DNA of 64,000 bases from Candidatus Saccharimonadota bacterium (lineage in GTDB: Bacteria > Patescibacteriota > Saccharimonadia > Saccharimonadales > Saccharimonadaceae): positions 1 to 64,000 of the forward strand of contig JAFXKT010000002.1 in NCBI GenBank assembly GCA_017531585.1. Reading direction: 5' to 3'. Below, piece after piece: positions 51,594-58,675 of this stretch. Under the pieces are notes generated by a model. The model was not told where the DNA came from. It ran no database searches and was given only the letters and a program-made list of their open reading frames with translations. A program made the translations under genes and the position numbers. The first letter of the stretch is position 1, and the number at the start of each line of letters is the position of its first letter.

Positions 51594-52676
51594 ATGAGGC
51601 ATCTAGGACAAAAGACACATACTTTAAAGACTATTATTACTATCGTCGCAAGCCTTGTATTGCTTGCCATTATTGCTTCTGCAATTTTGATGGTTTGGTA
51701 TCATCAATCGGTTTCCGCAGTTGATCCTCACGCTTGTGATGCAGAAAACTGCCTAATTGAGTTTACGGTCAAAGATGGCGATACGGCCGAAACCGTCTCT
51801 AAGCGTCTTGAAGAAGCCGGTCTTATTCGCTCGGCATTTGCTTATCGCGTATACATTAAGCTCGAGGGCAAGGGCAAGGTTCTTCGCTCTGGTGAATACC
51901 AGTTATCTAAAGATATGACAATTGCAAAGATCGTTGATGCCTTTAATGTTGGTCCAGATTCTCAAACTTTCTCTATCACATTCTTACCTGGTGGAACTTT
52001 GGCTGATGCTCGAACAAGATTAAAGGCCAAAGGTTATAGCGATGACGAAATCTCAAAGGCTTTTGGGGCAGATTATGACCATGAATTGCTGAAGGATAAG
52101 CCGGCAGACGCTAGCCTCGAAGGCTATATTTATGGCGAAACTTATGAATTCTACAAAAACGCAACCGTAGAAGAGATTCTCGAGCGCTGCTTCGATGAAA
52201 TGTATAAAGAGGTAAAAGAGAATAACTTGGTCGCCAAGTTTAAGGCTCAGGGCTTGAATTTGCACGAGGGCATTGTGCTCGCCTCTGTAGTTCAGCGTGA
52301 ATCTGGTGTTCTTCCAGATGATATGGCAAGCGTTGCTCAGGTGTTCCTAAACCGTTTGAACCAGGGTATCCCTCTTGGTAGTGATGCAATTATCGCTTAC
52401 TGGGCAGATACTCAGGATGAGAATCGCGACAAAACAGATATGAGCTATCTTGATACCACTCCGTGCCCATGGAATTCTAGGCGTTGTGGTGGTTTGCCGC
52501 CAACTGGTATTTCTACTCCGGGCGCAGGCGCACTGGAAGCTGTCGCAAATCCAAGTGGTGAAAATTACCTATATTTCCTAACCGGCGATGATGGCAAAAT
52601 GTACTACGGTACAACAGAGGCGGAACACAACGCAAATATCCAAAATCATTGCCAGGAGATGTGCCAAATTTTGTAA
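51594..52676 (+). CDS. mltG: Endolytic transglycosylase MltG
   Basis: The 360-residue protein has a cytosolic start, one TM (about 18-42), a LysM-like/YceG domain (FTVKDGDTAETVSKRLEEAGLIRS), and the catalytic region ASVVQRESGVLPDDMASVAQVF with the conserved Glu (about residue 237), then GLPPTGISTPGAGALEAV. It cleaves nascent glycan strands and helps set glycan length. It is typically downstream of ruvX, as here. Confidence 0.94.
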   Translation: MRHLGQKTHTLKTIITIVASLVLLAIIASAILMVWYHQSVSAVDPHACDAENCLIEFTVKDGDTAETVSKRLEEAGLIRSAFAYRVYIKLEGKGKVLRSGEYQLSKDMTIAKIVDAFNVGPDSQTFSITFLPGGTLADARTRLKAKGYSDDEISKAFGADYDHELLKDKPADASLEGYIYGETYEFYKNATVEEILERCFDEMYKEVKENNLVAKFKAQGLNLHEGIVLASVVQRESGVLPDDMASVAQVFLNRLNQGIPLGSDAIIAYWADTQDENRDKTDMSYLDTTPCPWNSRRCGGLPPTGISTPGAGALEAVANPSGENYLYFLTGDDGKMYYGTTEAEHNANIQNHCQEMCQIL

Positions 52677-52772
52677 TCATTAAAGCTTGTAGTATAATAT
52701 AGCTAATGTTTTATTAAGAAACATTTGTTTTCCGAGATAAAACACATTGCGGTGGGGCGATGCAATTTATTT

Positions 52773-53957
52773 ATGAAAAGAATTCAACTTATTATTAAAA
52801 AACTACTACCATACTTAGGCTGCTCGGCTTTGATCCTAGCACTTATGATTTTTGGTTCTAGTTCCGAAATTGACGAGAGTGGCAAGCCTATCGCGTCGAA
52901 TTTTGGTGATACCGAATTCGTCGTTACTGCTGACCAAGTTTCTGAAACCTACACCGTTGCAAGTATTACTGATACCTTGCAGCTCGCTTCCGCATCCACT
53001 GTAAGCGCTAACTATGTTACGGTTGATCGTCTCTATGAAGAGACTGGTTCTATTGTTTCTAAGGACAATAACGTCGAAGAAAAGCCTATCTTTATCGATA
53101 CTAGTGATTATTATCGCGGTATTCGTAAATATACAGTAAAAGACGGCGATACTCTTGATTCTATTTCTGAGCTAATCGGCGTCAGTAAAGACCACATCCG
53201 CTGGAGTAACGACATGAAGAAGGAAGACGTTACTGTTGGTCAGGAACTCGTATACTATCCAGATGTTGATGGTATTATCTACAAGGTCAAGGAAGATGAT
53301 ACGGTTGACTCTCTTGCTGAGAAATACGGTTCGAATAAGGAAGAAATCATCGCCTATAACGACCTTGAGGGTAAGGATCTAGAAGTCGACTCTTTGATTG
53401 TTCTTCCTGGTGGCGATCTTCCAGAAAAAGAACGCCCAGAATATGTTGCCCCTGCACCAGTTATTGTAAATCCTACTCCAAGTTACTACAGTTATTCTAC
53501 AGACTCTGGTACACGTCATGGTCTAACCGAGGTTGGTAGCTATGCTTACTGGTCTGGTGTTTACTACAGTGGCGCGCCTGGCGCAGCTGGTAACCCTGGT
53601 GCCTTTGGTAACTGTACTTGGTTTGCTTGGTACTGGCGTAACAGCAACGTTGCTGCTGGTAACCTCCCTGAAAGTTATAGACTCCCTGGTGGCGCTATTG
53701 GTAACGGTCGCGACTGGGCATACAGCCTTGGCGCAGCAGGCTTCGCTGTTAACCGTACTCCTGCCTATGGTGCTGTTATTCAGTCTATGGACGGTTGGTA
53801 TGGTCACGTTGGCGTTGTCGTTGGCGTCGAAGAAGGCGTCTCGATTACGATCCAGGAAATGAACTACGCTGGTCCAAACGGTATGTATAATCACGTTTAC
53901 CAGTCTACGATCAACTGGAGCGATGCGCTCGGTTACAACTACATTCACGGTAAATAA
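52773..53957 (+). CDS. Secreted peptidoglycan hydrolase with two LysM domains and CHAP domain
   Basis: The 394-residue protein has an N-terminal signal/TM segment (LPYLGCSALILALMIFGSS), two LysM repeats (about 135-180, YTVKDGDTLDSISELIGVS; and about 183-235, YKVKEDDTVDSLAEKYGSN) and a C-terminal CHAP domain (about 265-394) with Cys in GNCTWFAWYWRN and His in WYGHVGVVVGV. It should bind and cut peptidoglycan. I chose the ATG at 52773 because it directly precedes the signal segment. The leader after TATAAT (about 52690-52700) is about 70 nt with an AATGTTT/AAACATT hairpin. Confidence 0.9.
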   Translation: MKRIQLIIKKLLPYLGCSALILALMIFGSSSEIDESGKPIASNFGDTEFVVTADQVSETYTVASITDTLQLASASTVSANYVTVDRLYEETGSIVSKDNNVEEKPIFIDTSDYYRGIRKYTVKDGDTLDSISELIGVSKDHIRWSNDMKKEDVTVGQELVYYPDVDGIIYKVKEDDTVDSLAEKYGSNKEEIIAYNDLEGKDLEVDSLIVLPGGDLPEKERPEYVAPAPVIVNPTPSYYSYSTDSGTRHGLTEVGSYAYWSGVYYSGAPGAAGNPGAFGNCTWFAWYWRNSNVAAGNLPESYRLPGGAIGNGRDWAYSLGAAGFAVNRTPAYGAVIQSMDGWYGHVGVVVGVEEGVSITIQEMNYAGPNGMYNHVYQSTINWSDALGYNYIHGK

Positions 53958-53989
53958 AAACAGCTCCCCTGAAATATGGGGAGTTTTTT
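53956..53989 (+). terminator. Intrinsic terminator after LysM-CHAP gene
   Basis: CTCCCC and GGGGAG form a stem with flanking A- and T-runs. Confidence 0.85.
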
Positions 53990-54058
53990 GTTGGTCTGAA
54001 AATTTGCTTTAAGGGGTAAAAAATTATATAATATATAAAAATAGACGGAGCAAAAATT

Positions 54059-55246
54059 ATGTTTGTAGATACCGCAAAAGTTATTATACGCGCAGGTAAG
54101 GGTGGCAATGGTGCTGTATCGTTCCGCCACGAGATTTATATTCCTAAGGGTGGCCCAGATGGCGGTGACGGCGGAAAAGGTGGCGACGTAGTTTTTGTTG
54201 CAAGTAAAGACTGTAACACTTTGGTAGATTTTAAGTTCCAGCCAAAGCTTATCGCAGAGGATGGTAAAGCAGGCTCTGGTCAGAAGAGCTCTGGAAAATC
54301 TGGTAAAGATCTAGAAGTTGAAGTTCCGGTTGGTACTGTCGTAAAACGTGATGGCGAAATCGTTGCGGATTTAGTCCGTGATGGTCAGCGCGAAATTGTC
54401 GCTCATGGTGGTGATGGTGGCTATGGCAACTGGCATTTTAGAAGCTCCGTCCGTCAAACGCCAAAGTTTGCCGAGCTCGGTAACCCTGGCGAATCTTATG
54501 AAGCAGAGCTCGAGCTCAAACTTATTGCTGACGTTGGCTTGATTGGTTTCCCGAATGCTGGCAAGTCTACCTTCTTGTCCGTAGTAAGTAATGCTACTCC
54601 AGAAATTGCAGATTATCCATTTACGACCTTGATTCCAAATCTTGGCGTCGCAAAGATTGATGATGGTTCTATCCTGATCGCAGATATCCCTGGCCTTATC
54701 GAAGGCGCAAGCGAGGGTAAGGGTCTTGGCGACAAGTTCCTTCGCCATGTCGAGCGCACGAAGGTCTTGCTGCATCTTGTCGATGTATATAACGACGATG
54801 CTGGTAAAGCCTATAAAGACATCCGTAGCGAGCTAGAAAAGTACTCCAAAGAATTGGCAAAGCGCCCAGAACTAGTCGTTCTAACCAAGACTGAGGGTCT
54901 AGACGAGGATATCGTAAAGATGCAGATGGCTGCCATCTTGGCCGTCAATCCAGATGCAAAGGTTATGGCAATGTCCAGCTCCGCGCATCAAGGTTTGACT
55001 GAGGTTCTTCGTGAGCTTCGCGAAATCATTACCGAACAAAAGAAGAAAGAAGAGGCTGAAGAGGCAGAGAAGCTCAAAAATCTCCTTAGCGAAGATGAAG
55101 CAGAATCTTTGCCAGTTATTACACTTGAGCGCAAAGAACAGAAGCGTCGTGCTCGCCATCAGCGTTACGAGAAGGGTGATCGTGGTTCTATCGTAGAACT
55201 AGGCGTAAGTGATGATGACGAAGACTACGACGATTTTGAAGACTAA
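54059..55246 (+). CDS. obgE: Obg-family GTPase (ObgE/CgtA)
   Basis: The 395-residue protein has the glycine-rich Obg fold (1-155, GKGGNGAVSFRHE...), the G domain with GFPNAGKSTFL (P-loop), DIPGLIEGASEGKGLGDKFLRH (G3) and LVVLTKTEG (NKxD variant TKTE), and an acidic C-terminal tail. It acts in ribosome assembly and growth control. GGAG lies 8 nt before the ATG. TATAAT is about 17 nt upstream of the ribosome binding site. The G4 motif TKTE departs from NKxD but matches known Obg variants (TKID-like). Confidence 0.94.
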   Translation: MFVDTAKVIIRAGKGGNGAVSFRHEIYIPKGGPDGGDGGKGGDVVFVASKDCNTLVDFKFQPKLIAEDGKAGSGQKSSGKSGKDLEVEVPVGTVVKRDGEIVADLVRDGQREIVAHGGDGGYGNWHFRSSVRQTPKFAELGNPGESYEAELELKLIADVGLIGFPNAGKSTFLSVVSNATPEIADYPFTTLIPNLGVAKIDDGSILIADIPGLIEGASEGKGLGDKFLRHVERTKVLLHLVDVYNDDAGKAYKDIRSELEKYSKELAKRPELVVLTKTEGLDEDIVKMQMAAILAVNPDAKVMAMSSSAHQGLTEVLRELREIITEQKKKEEAEEAEKLKNLLSEDEAESLPVITLERKEQKRRARHQRYEKGDRGSIVELGVSDDDEDYDDFED

Positions 55247-55264
55247 AATATAGCTTAATACCTC

Positions 55265-55456
55265 TTGACGCTTGTGCTTAAATTTGCTTTAATAAAGACA
55301 AGCTGGTACGCTACACGGGGTTCCACTGCAATACGTGGACAGTGTGGAGACTTGAAACAAAAACAAACAGCGGATTAAAACAAACCAATGTGCCCCAGGG
55401 TGGGCGCGTAACAGCGAAAAAATTGGTCGGGCACGCGGCCGATTTTTGCTTACGCG
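55265..55456 (+). ncRNA. Candidate structured ncRNA with own promoter
   Basis: TTGACG, a 17-bp spacer and TTTAAT (55265-55293) predict a start near 55300. The RNA has a CCACTG/CAGTGTGG hairpin (about 55322-55352), an A-rich single-stranded linker of about 35 nt, a GTGCCC/GGGCGC stem, and a long 3' hairpin (about 55404-55456): GCGTAA/TTACGC flanking an AAAAATTGGTC/GGCCGATTTTT arm. The hairpin may act as terminator. No ORF is convincing and I do not recognise a known RNA class. Confidence 0.5.
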
Positions 55457-55492
55457 ACACTTTTGACCGAAAGCACAATAAGGGTAAGACTA

Positions 55493-55692
55493 TTGACAAA
55501 ACGCTTATTTTTTGGTATAATACACATATCCTATGATTATCTCTGTTACAGAGGTGAGGGAGATCATTTAAATAAAGTCAAATCATTACTGTGCACAACG
55601 CACAGTATGAAGACATGCTAGGTTAAGAACCTAAGTGCTACGGAGGTCTTCAGAGCAAATCTTTTCCAACTGTCAAAAGGAGAGTGATAACT
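55493..55692 (+). promoter_or_regulatory. Perfect promoter and structured leader of the Thr-rich protein gene
   Basis: TTGACA, a 17-bp spacer and TATAAT (55493-55521) precede a leader of about 165 nt. It folds into ATCTCTGTTACAGAG, TACTGTGC/GCACAGTA (55587-55607, 5-nt loop) and a three-part hairpin, GAAGAC (55609-55614)/GTCTTC (55646-55651), around TAGGTT/AACCTA. Ribosome binding site GGAG at 55679-55682. Confidence 0.65.
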
Positions 55693-57507
55693 ATGTTGGA
55701 AAAAACACAGTCAATCGCACAGAAGGGAGTTATCTTTTTGTGCGTCGTTGCGGTCATCTGCAGCGCCATCTTTGGTGTGACGACTATTGCAGCCGTCGAT
55801 AAGTTCAACGACTTTATCGAAACACCTTCCGCTCATGCGGCCGAAAACATCTCGGACGTCAACTATGTCGTAAATGACGCAATTGAGGAACCTCAGGCCA
55901 AAAGCCTTGTGGACCTCAAGCCTGTGTCGAGCAACGGCAACAATGGCTCCGGCTCTGGCGGTATCATCAATGTTACCTTTGGTAACGATACTGTTCAGAA
56001 CGATGGCATCGACAGCAACAACTATAACTTCAACCACAATCTGTGGCTTGACGGCATGAATGCTGACGAGGCTTTCGACGTATTCTTCAGCTGGCTTAGC
56101 TGCGACCCCTGCCTCATGGCTGCCACTGCGACTGGTATTCAGTCTCGCATCGGCGATATTGGCCTTCAGGCAAAGGAGTCTGGCATTACTGGTCTTGAAG
56201 AGAAGGCAAACGCTAGTGCGTTTAGTTACTACGACGACCGTGCATACTGGCAGAATGACCTGAATACTCTGTACAACTACCTGAGTGAAAAGCCCAGAAA
56301 AATCGATGAGATTGGGGACTATAACTCGGCTATGTACCAGAGTCACTTTGACGGCTCTATTCTGCCCAGAATCGTAGTTCGCAAGACCAAGAACAGCAAT
56401 GGACACGCAATCGCGTTCGAGCTGGCTCCTGGTACCGAGGTCCGTTTCAGACTGGAATGTGGATTCCAGATGGTTGATATTATCGAGACTTATGTCACCG
56501 AGACTACAACCACTCCGGAAACAACTACAACTCCCGAGGAAACAACCACGACTGAAGCAACTACGACCACGGTTACTACAACGGTAACTGAAACCACGAC
56601 ACCCGAAACCACTACTTCGACGGAAACTACGACCGAGGAAACAACAACCTCGACTACACCGACAACTACGACTGAGACCACGACAAGCACTTCTGAGTCA
56701 ACTACATCGACTCAGACTACATCCACGGCAACCACGACCAGTACGACGGAAACCACTACTACAAGTAAGGCAACCACGACTACTGAGTCTACGACTACAA
56801 GTACGTCAACTTCCACGACTACTGAGTCTACGACAACAAGCACGTCAGCTACGACAACTACCGAGTCTACAAGTACGTCCACCACGACTACTACCACTAC
56901 GACGGAAGCTACAACAACTTCCACAACCCAGGCAACTACGAGTACTACCGAGGCCACTACGACCAGCACTACGCTGGCACCGAAGGACCCGACAATTGCT
57001 CCTATTGTTACTGAGGTGAGCGGCGTAGTAGACGATGACAAGGTGAATACCGAACTCGTCGAAACACGAGCTACGATTCCGCCTAAGACGACTACGACGA
57101 CCCGGGCAACGACAACCACCAAGACTGAAGGAACTACAAGCGCTACCGCTACAGAGCCTTCCGGGCCAATAGTGATAGTTTCGCTCGACGCTCCTCGCCT
57201 TATGGCTGCGCCGGAAGTTGTAACTGACGACGTAAGCTATGATGATGTAAGCTATGATGACGAGTCCGACACCGATGAAGACAAGGCGACCGTCAGCGAT
57301 GACGATAAGACCTTTGCCGACGACGATGATGGCAGCAAGGTTCCTGAAGCACAGGACAATAACGGGGTTCCCGAAACGGCAAATCCCGAAGCGCCTGAAA
57401 TCAGCGAATCGGCGCCCGCCAATATCGACAACGTATCTGTATCCGACTATTCAACCCCCGACGTGGTGATTATTAATCCCATTGTTACTGAGGTGTTGAT
57501 CATCTAA
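55693..57507 (+). CDS. Secreted Thr/Ser-rich mucin-like surface protein
   Basis: The 604-residue protein has an N-terminal membrane/signal segment (IAQKGVIFLCVVAVICSAIF), an exported domain (about 50-260) with few Cys (WLSCDPCLMAAT, LECGFQM), then a region of about 170 residues that is almost only Thr with Ser, Glu and Ala (TTTTPETTTTPEETTTTE and related units). A linker, an acidic segment rich in DD/DE (DDVSYDDVSYDDESD) and a hydrophobic end (VVIINPIVTEVLII) follow. No LPxTG motif is seen. It looks like a glycosylated stalk that presents the exported domain. The ATG at 55693 is 10 nt after GGAG. Codon use (CTG, CCC, CAG) differs from core neighbours. Function unknown; adhesion to a host cell is a guess. 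Confidence 0.8.
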   Translation: MLEKTQSIAQKGVIFLCVVAVICSAIFGVTTIAAVDKFNDFIETPSAHAAENISDVNYVVNDAIEEPQAKSLVDLKPVSSNGNNGSGSGGIINVTFGNDTVQNDGIDSNNYNFNHNLWLDGMNADEAFDVFFSWLSCDPCLMAATATGIQSRIGDIGLQAKESGITGLEEKANASAFSYYDDRAYWQNDLNTLYNYLSEKPRKIDEIGDYNSAMYQSHFDGSILPRIVVRKTKNSNGHAIAFELAPGTEVRFRLECGFQMVDIIETYVTETTTTPETTTTPEETTTTEATTTTVTTTVTETTTPETTTSTETTTEETTTSTTPTTTTETTTSTSESTTSTQTTSTATTTSTTETTTTSKATTTTESTTTSTSTSTTTESTTTSTSATTTTESTSTSTTTTTTTTEATTTSTTQATTSTTEATTTSTTLAPKDPTIAPIVTEVSGVVDDDKVNTELVETRATIPPKTTTTTRATTTTKTEGTTSATATEPSGPIVIVSLDAPRLMAAPEVVTDDVSYDDVSYDDESDTDEDKATVSDDDKTFADDDDGSKVPEAQDNNGVPETANPEAPEISESAPANIDNVSVSDYSTPDVVIINPIVTEVLII

Positions 57508-57801
57508 TCCGCAAATTGCCGAACTCTCCCAAGGGTTCAAACCTATGCCGACAGGAGGCTAATTCTGATTCGGCGCTAAACTATACGCCCATCTAGACAG
57601 CATTCGCTGTTACGTTCTATATGAATATAAACAACCATGCTGTAAAAAGAAAGGAGGTTATGATTATGAAACAGCATGTCTTAGTACATTATTAGGAGGG
57701 GAGAAATTATCTACGGATAAGAAATCCCCTCCTGATACCATGTTATGAACAGTAACGATTTGATTTTCAAAAAAATCCACTAGTTTTCGCTGGTGGATTT
57801 T
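57508..57801 (+). other. Gene-poor stretch after the Thr-rich gene
   Basis: Contents seen: a possible 3' leader of the Thr-rich gene, the mini-ORF and its hairpin (57628-57733), and the bidirectional terminator at 57769-57803. Nothing else is recognisable. Confidence 0.5.
57666..57695 (+). CDS. Nine-codon mini-ORF with strong ribosome binding site
   Basis: AAAGGAGG lies 8 nt before ATG 57666, which encodes MKQHVLVHY and stops at TAG. The ribosome binding site sits in the loop of a CATGCTGT/ACAGCATG inverted repeat. A strong hairpin (AGGAGGGG with CCCCTCCT, 57692-57733) begins at the stop. This resembles a leader peptide, but the hairpin has no U-run and no plus-strand gene follows, so its target is unclear. 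Confidence 0.4.
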   Translation: MKQHVLVHY

Positions 57802-57803
57802 TT
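57769..57803 (+). terminator. Bidirectional intrinsic terminator
   Basis: AAAAAATCCAC pairs with GTGGATTTTTT, and it serves the minus-strand Sua5 gene and any plus-strand transcript. Confidence 0.88.
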
Positions 57804-58392
57804 AGTTGTATTGAACGATAAGTAGGCCGCCTTGGCGGATAATGTGCGGGATGCTGCTACGAATGTCTAGGATTGTAGACGGTAGGCTATTGCCGGATTT
57901 TCCGCGGATTACGGCGTCTGCTTTTGGCATCCTAGTCTTGAATTCGCTCCAGTCTAGACAAGGGGTTTCGCCGCGCGGGTTGGCGCTGGTTACTAGGAGT
58001 GGACCGGTCTTTTCGAGTAGCTCTAGCATGTATTTATGAGCTGGGATACGAATACCGATGGTATTAAAGTTATCGAAATAGTAGTTTTTGAAATCTGGGT
58101 TTTTGTTGAAAATCATGGTTAGCTCGCCTGGGAAATAGCGGCGCGAAAGGTTGGCTTCCTGGCGGCTAATATCTGCAAAGCGAGGGATATCTTTGACACT
58201 TGGGAGCATTAAGGTGAAACATTTGTCGCTGGTGATTGGGCGCTTCTTGATCTTGATAAGCTTCTCAATCCCGTCTCTGCTTTCGAGTGAGCTGGCGATT
58301 CCGTAGACGGTTTCGGTTGGTACACCAAGAATACCGCCATTCGTTAGAATGTCGAAAGCCTGCTTTTTGTCTTTCTGAGAAATCACCTTCAT
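57802..58392 (-). CDS. Threonylcarbamoyl-AMP synthase (Sua5/YrdC family)
   Basis: The 196-residue protein has the YrdC fold: LTNGGILGVPTETVYGIASSL, IKKRPITSDKCFTLML, ARRYFPGELTMIFNK-type segment, IRIPAHKYMLELLEKTGPLLVTSANPRGETP. It uses Thr, bicarbonate and ATP to make the threonylcarbamoyl-AMP needed for t6A37 of tRNA. A minus-strand TATAAT (58401-58406) is 8 nt from the ATG, so the mRNA is probably leaderless. It stops inside the terminator stem. Confidence 0.9.
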   Translation of the reverse strand: MKVISQKDKKQAFDILTNGGILGVPTETVYGIASSLESRDGIEKLIKIKKRPITSDKCFTLMLPSVKDIPRFADISRQEANLSRRYFPGELTMIFNKNPDFKNYYFDNFNTIGIRIPAHKYMLELLEKTGPLLVTSANPRGETPCLDWSEFKTRMPKADAVIRGKSGNSLPSTILDIRSSIPHIIRQGGLLIVQYN

Positions 58393-58514
58393 TGGAGTAT
58401 ATTATACAATAAATTGTTAGTTATTCAAGCGAGCCATAATAACTCGTCATCTTTGCGAACTATTCGATATTCGTCCACTTCGCCTCGCCGAAAAACTTTT
58501 TCGTTATATGCTTG

Positions 58515-58602
58515 TTAGCTTTCCAAAATGGAAAGTTTTAACAGATAAGCCTTTATTGCTATAGCGTATTAGCTTTCCAAAACGGAAAGCTAAAGCATAT
58601 AT
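58515..58602 (+). repeat. Double-palindrome repeat, copy B
   Basis: It matches the unit at 35047-35136 (about nine differences over 90 bp). Two palindromes with the core AGCTTTCCAAAATGGAAAG lie about 54 bp apart, and the second is AGCTTTCCAAAACGGAAAGC. It lies between the divergent Sua5 and gpmI genes, about 70 bp before gpmI. The rest of this 283-bp gap holds their promoters. Confidence 0.85.
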
Positions 58603-58675
58603 TTAGAAAACAAACTAACCGCTCGAGGGGAGTCTAGGGGTAAAATCGGAAGCGTTACCGTGCTAAAATAAAGAC

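Noticed and set aside
56490-57122. Val-rich minus-strand ORFs
   Set aside because: They mirror the Thr codons (ACN) of the mucin-like gene on the other strand.
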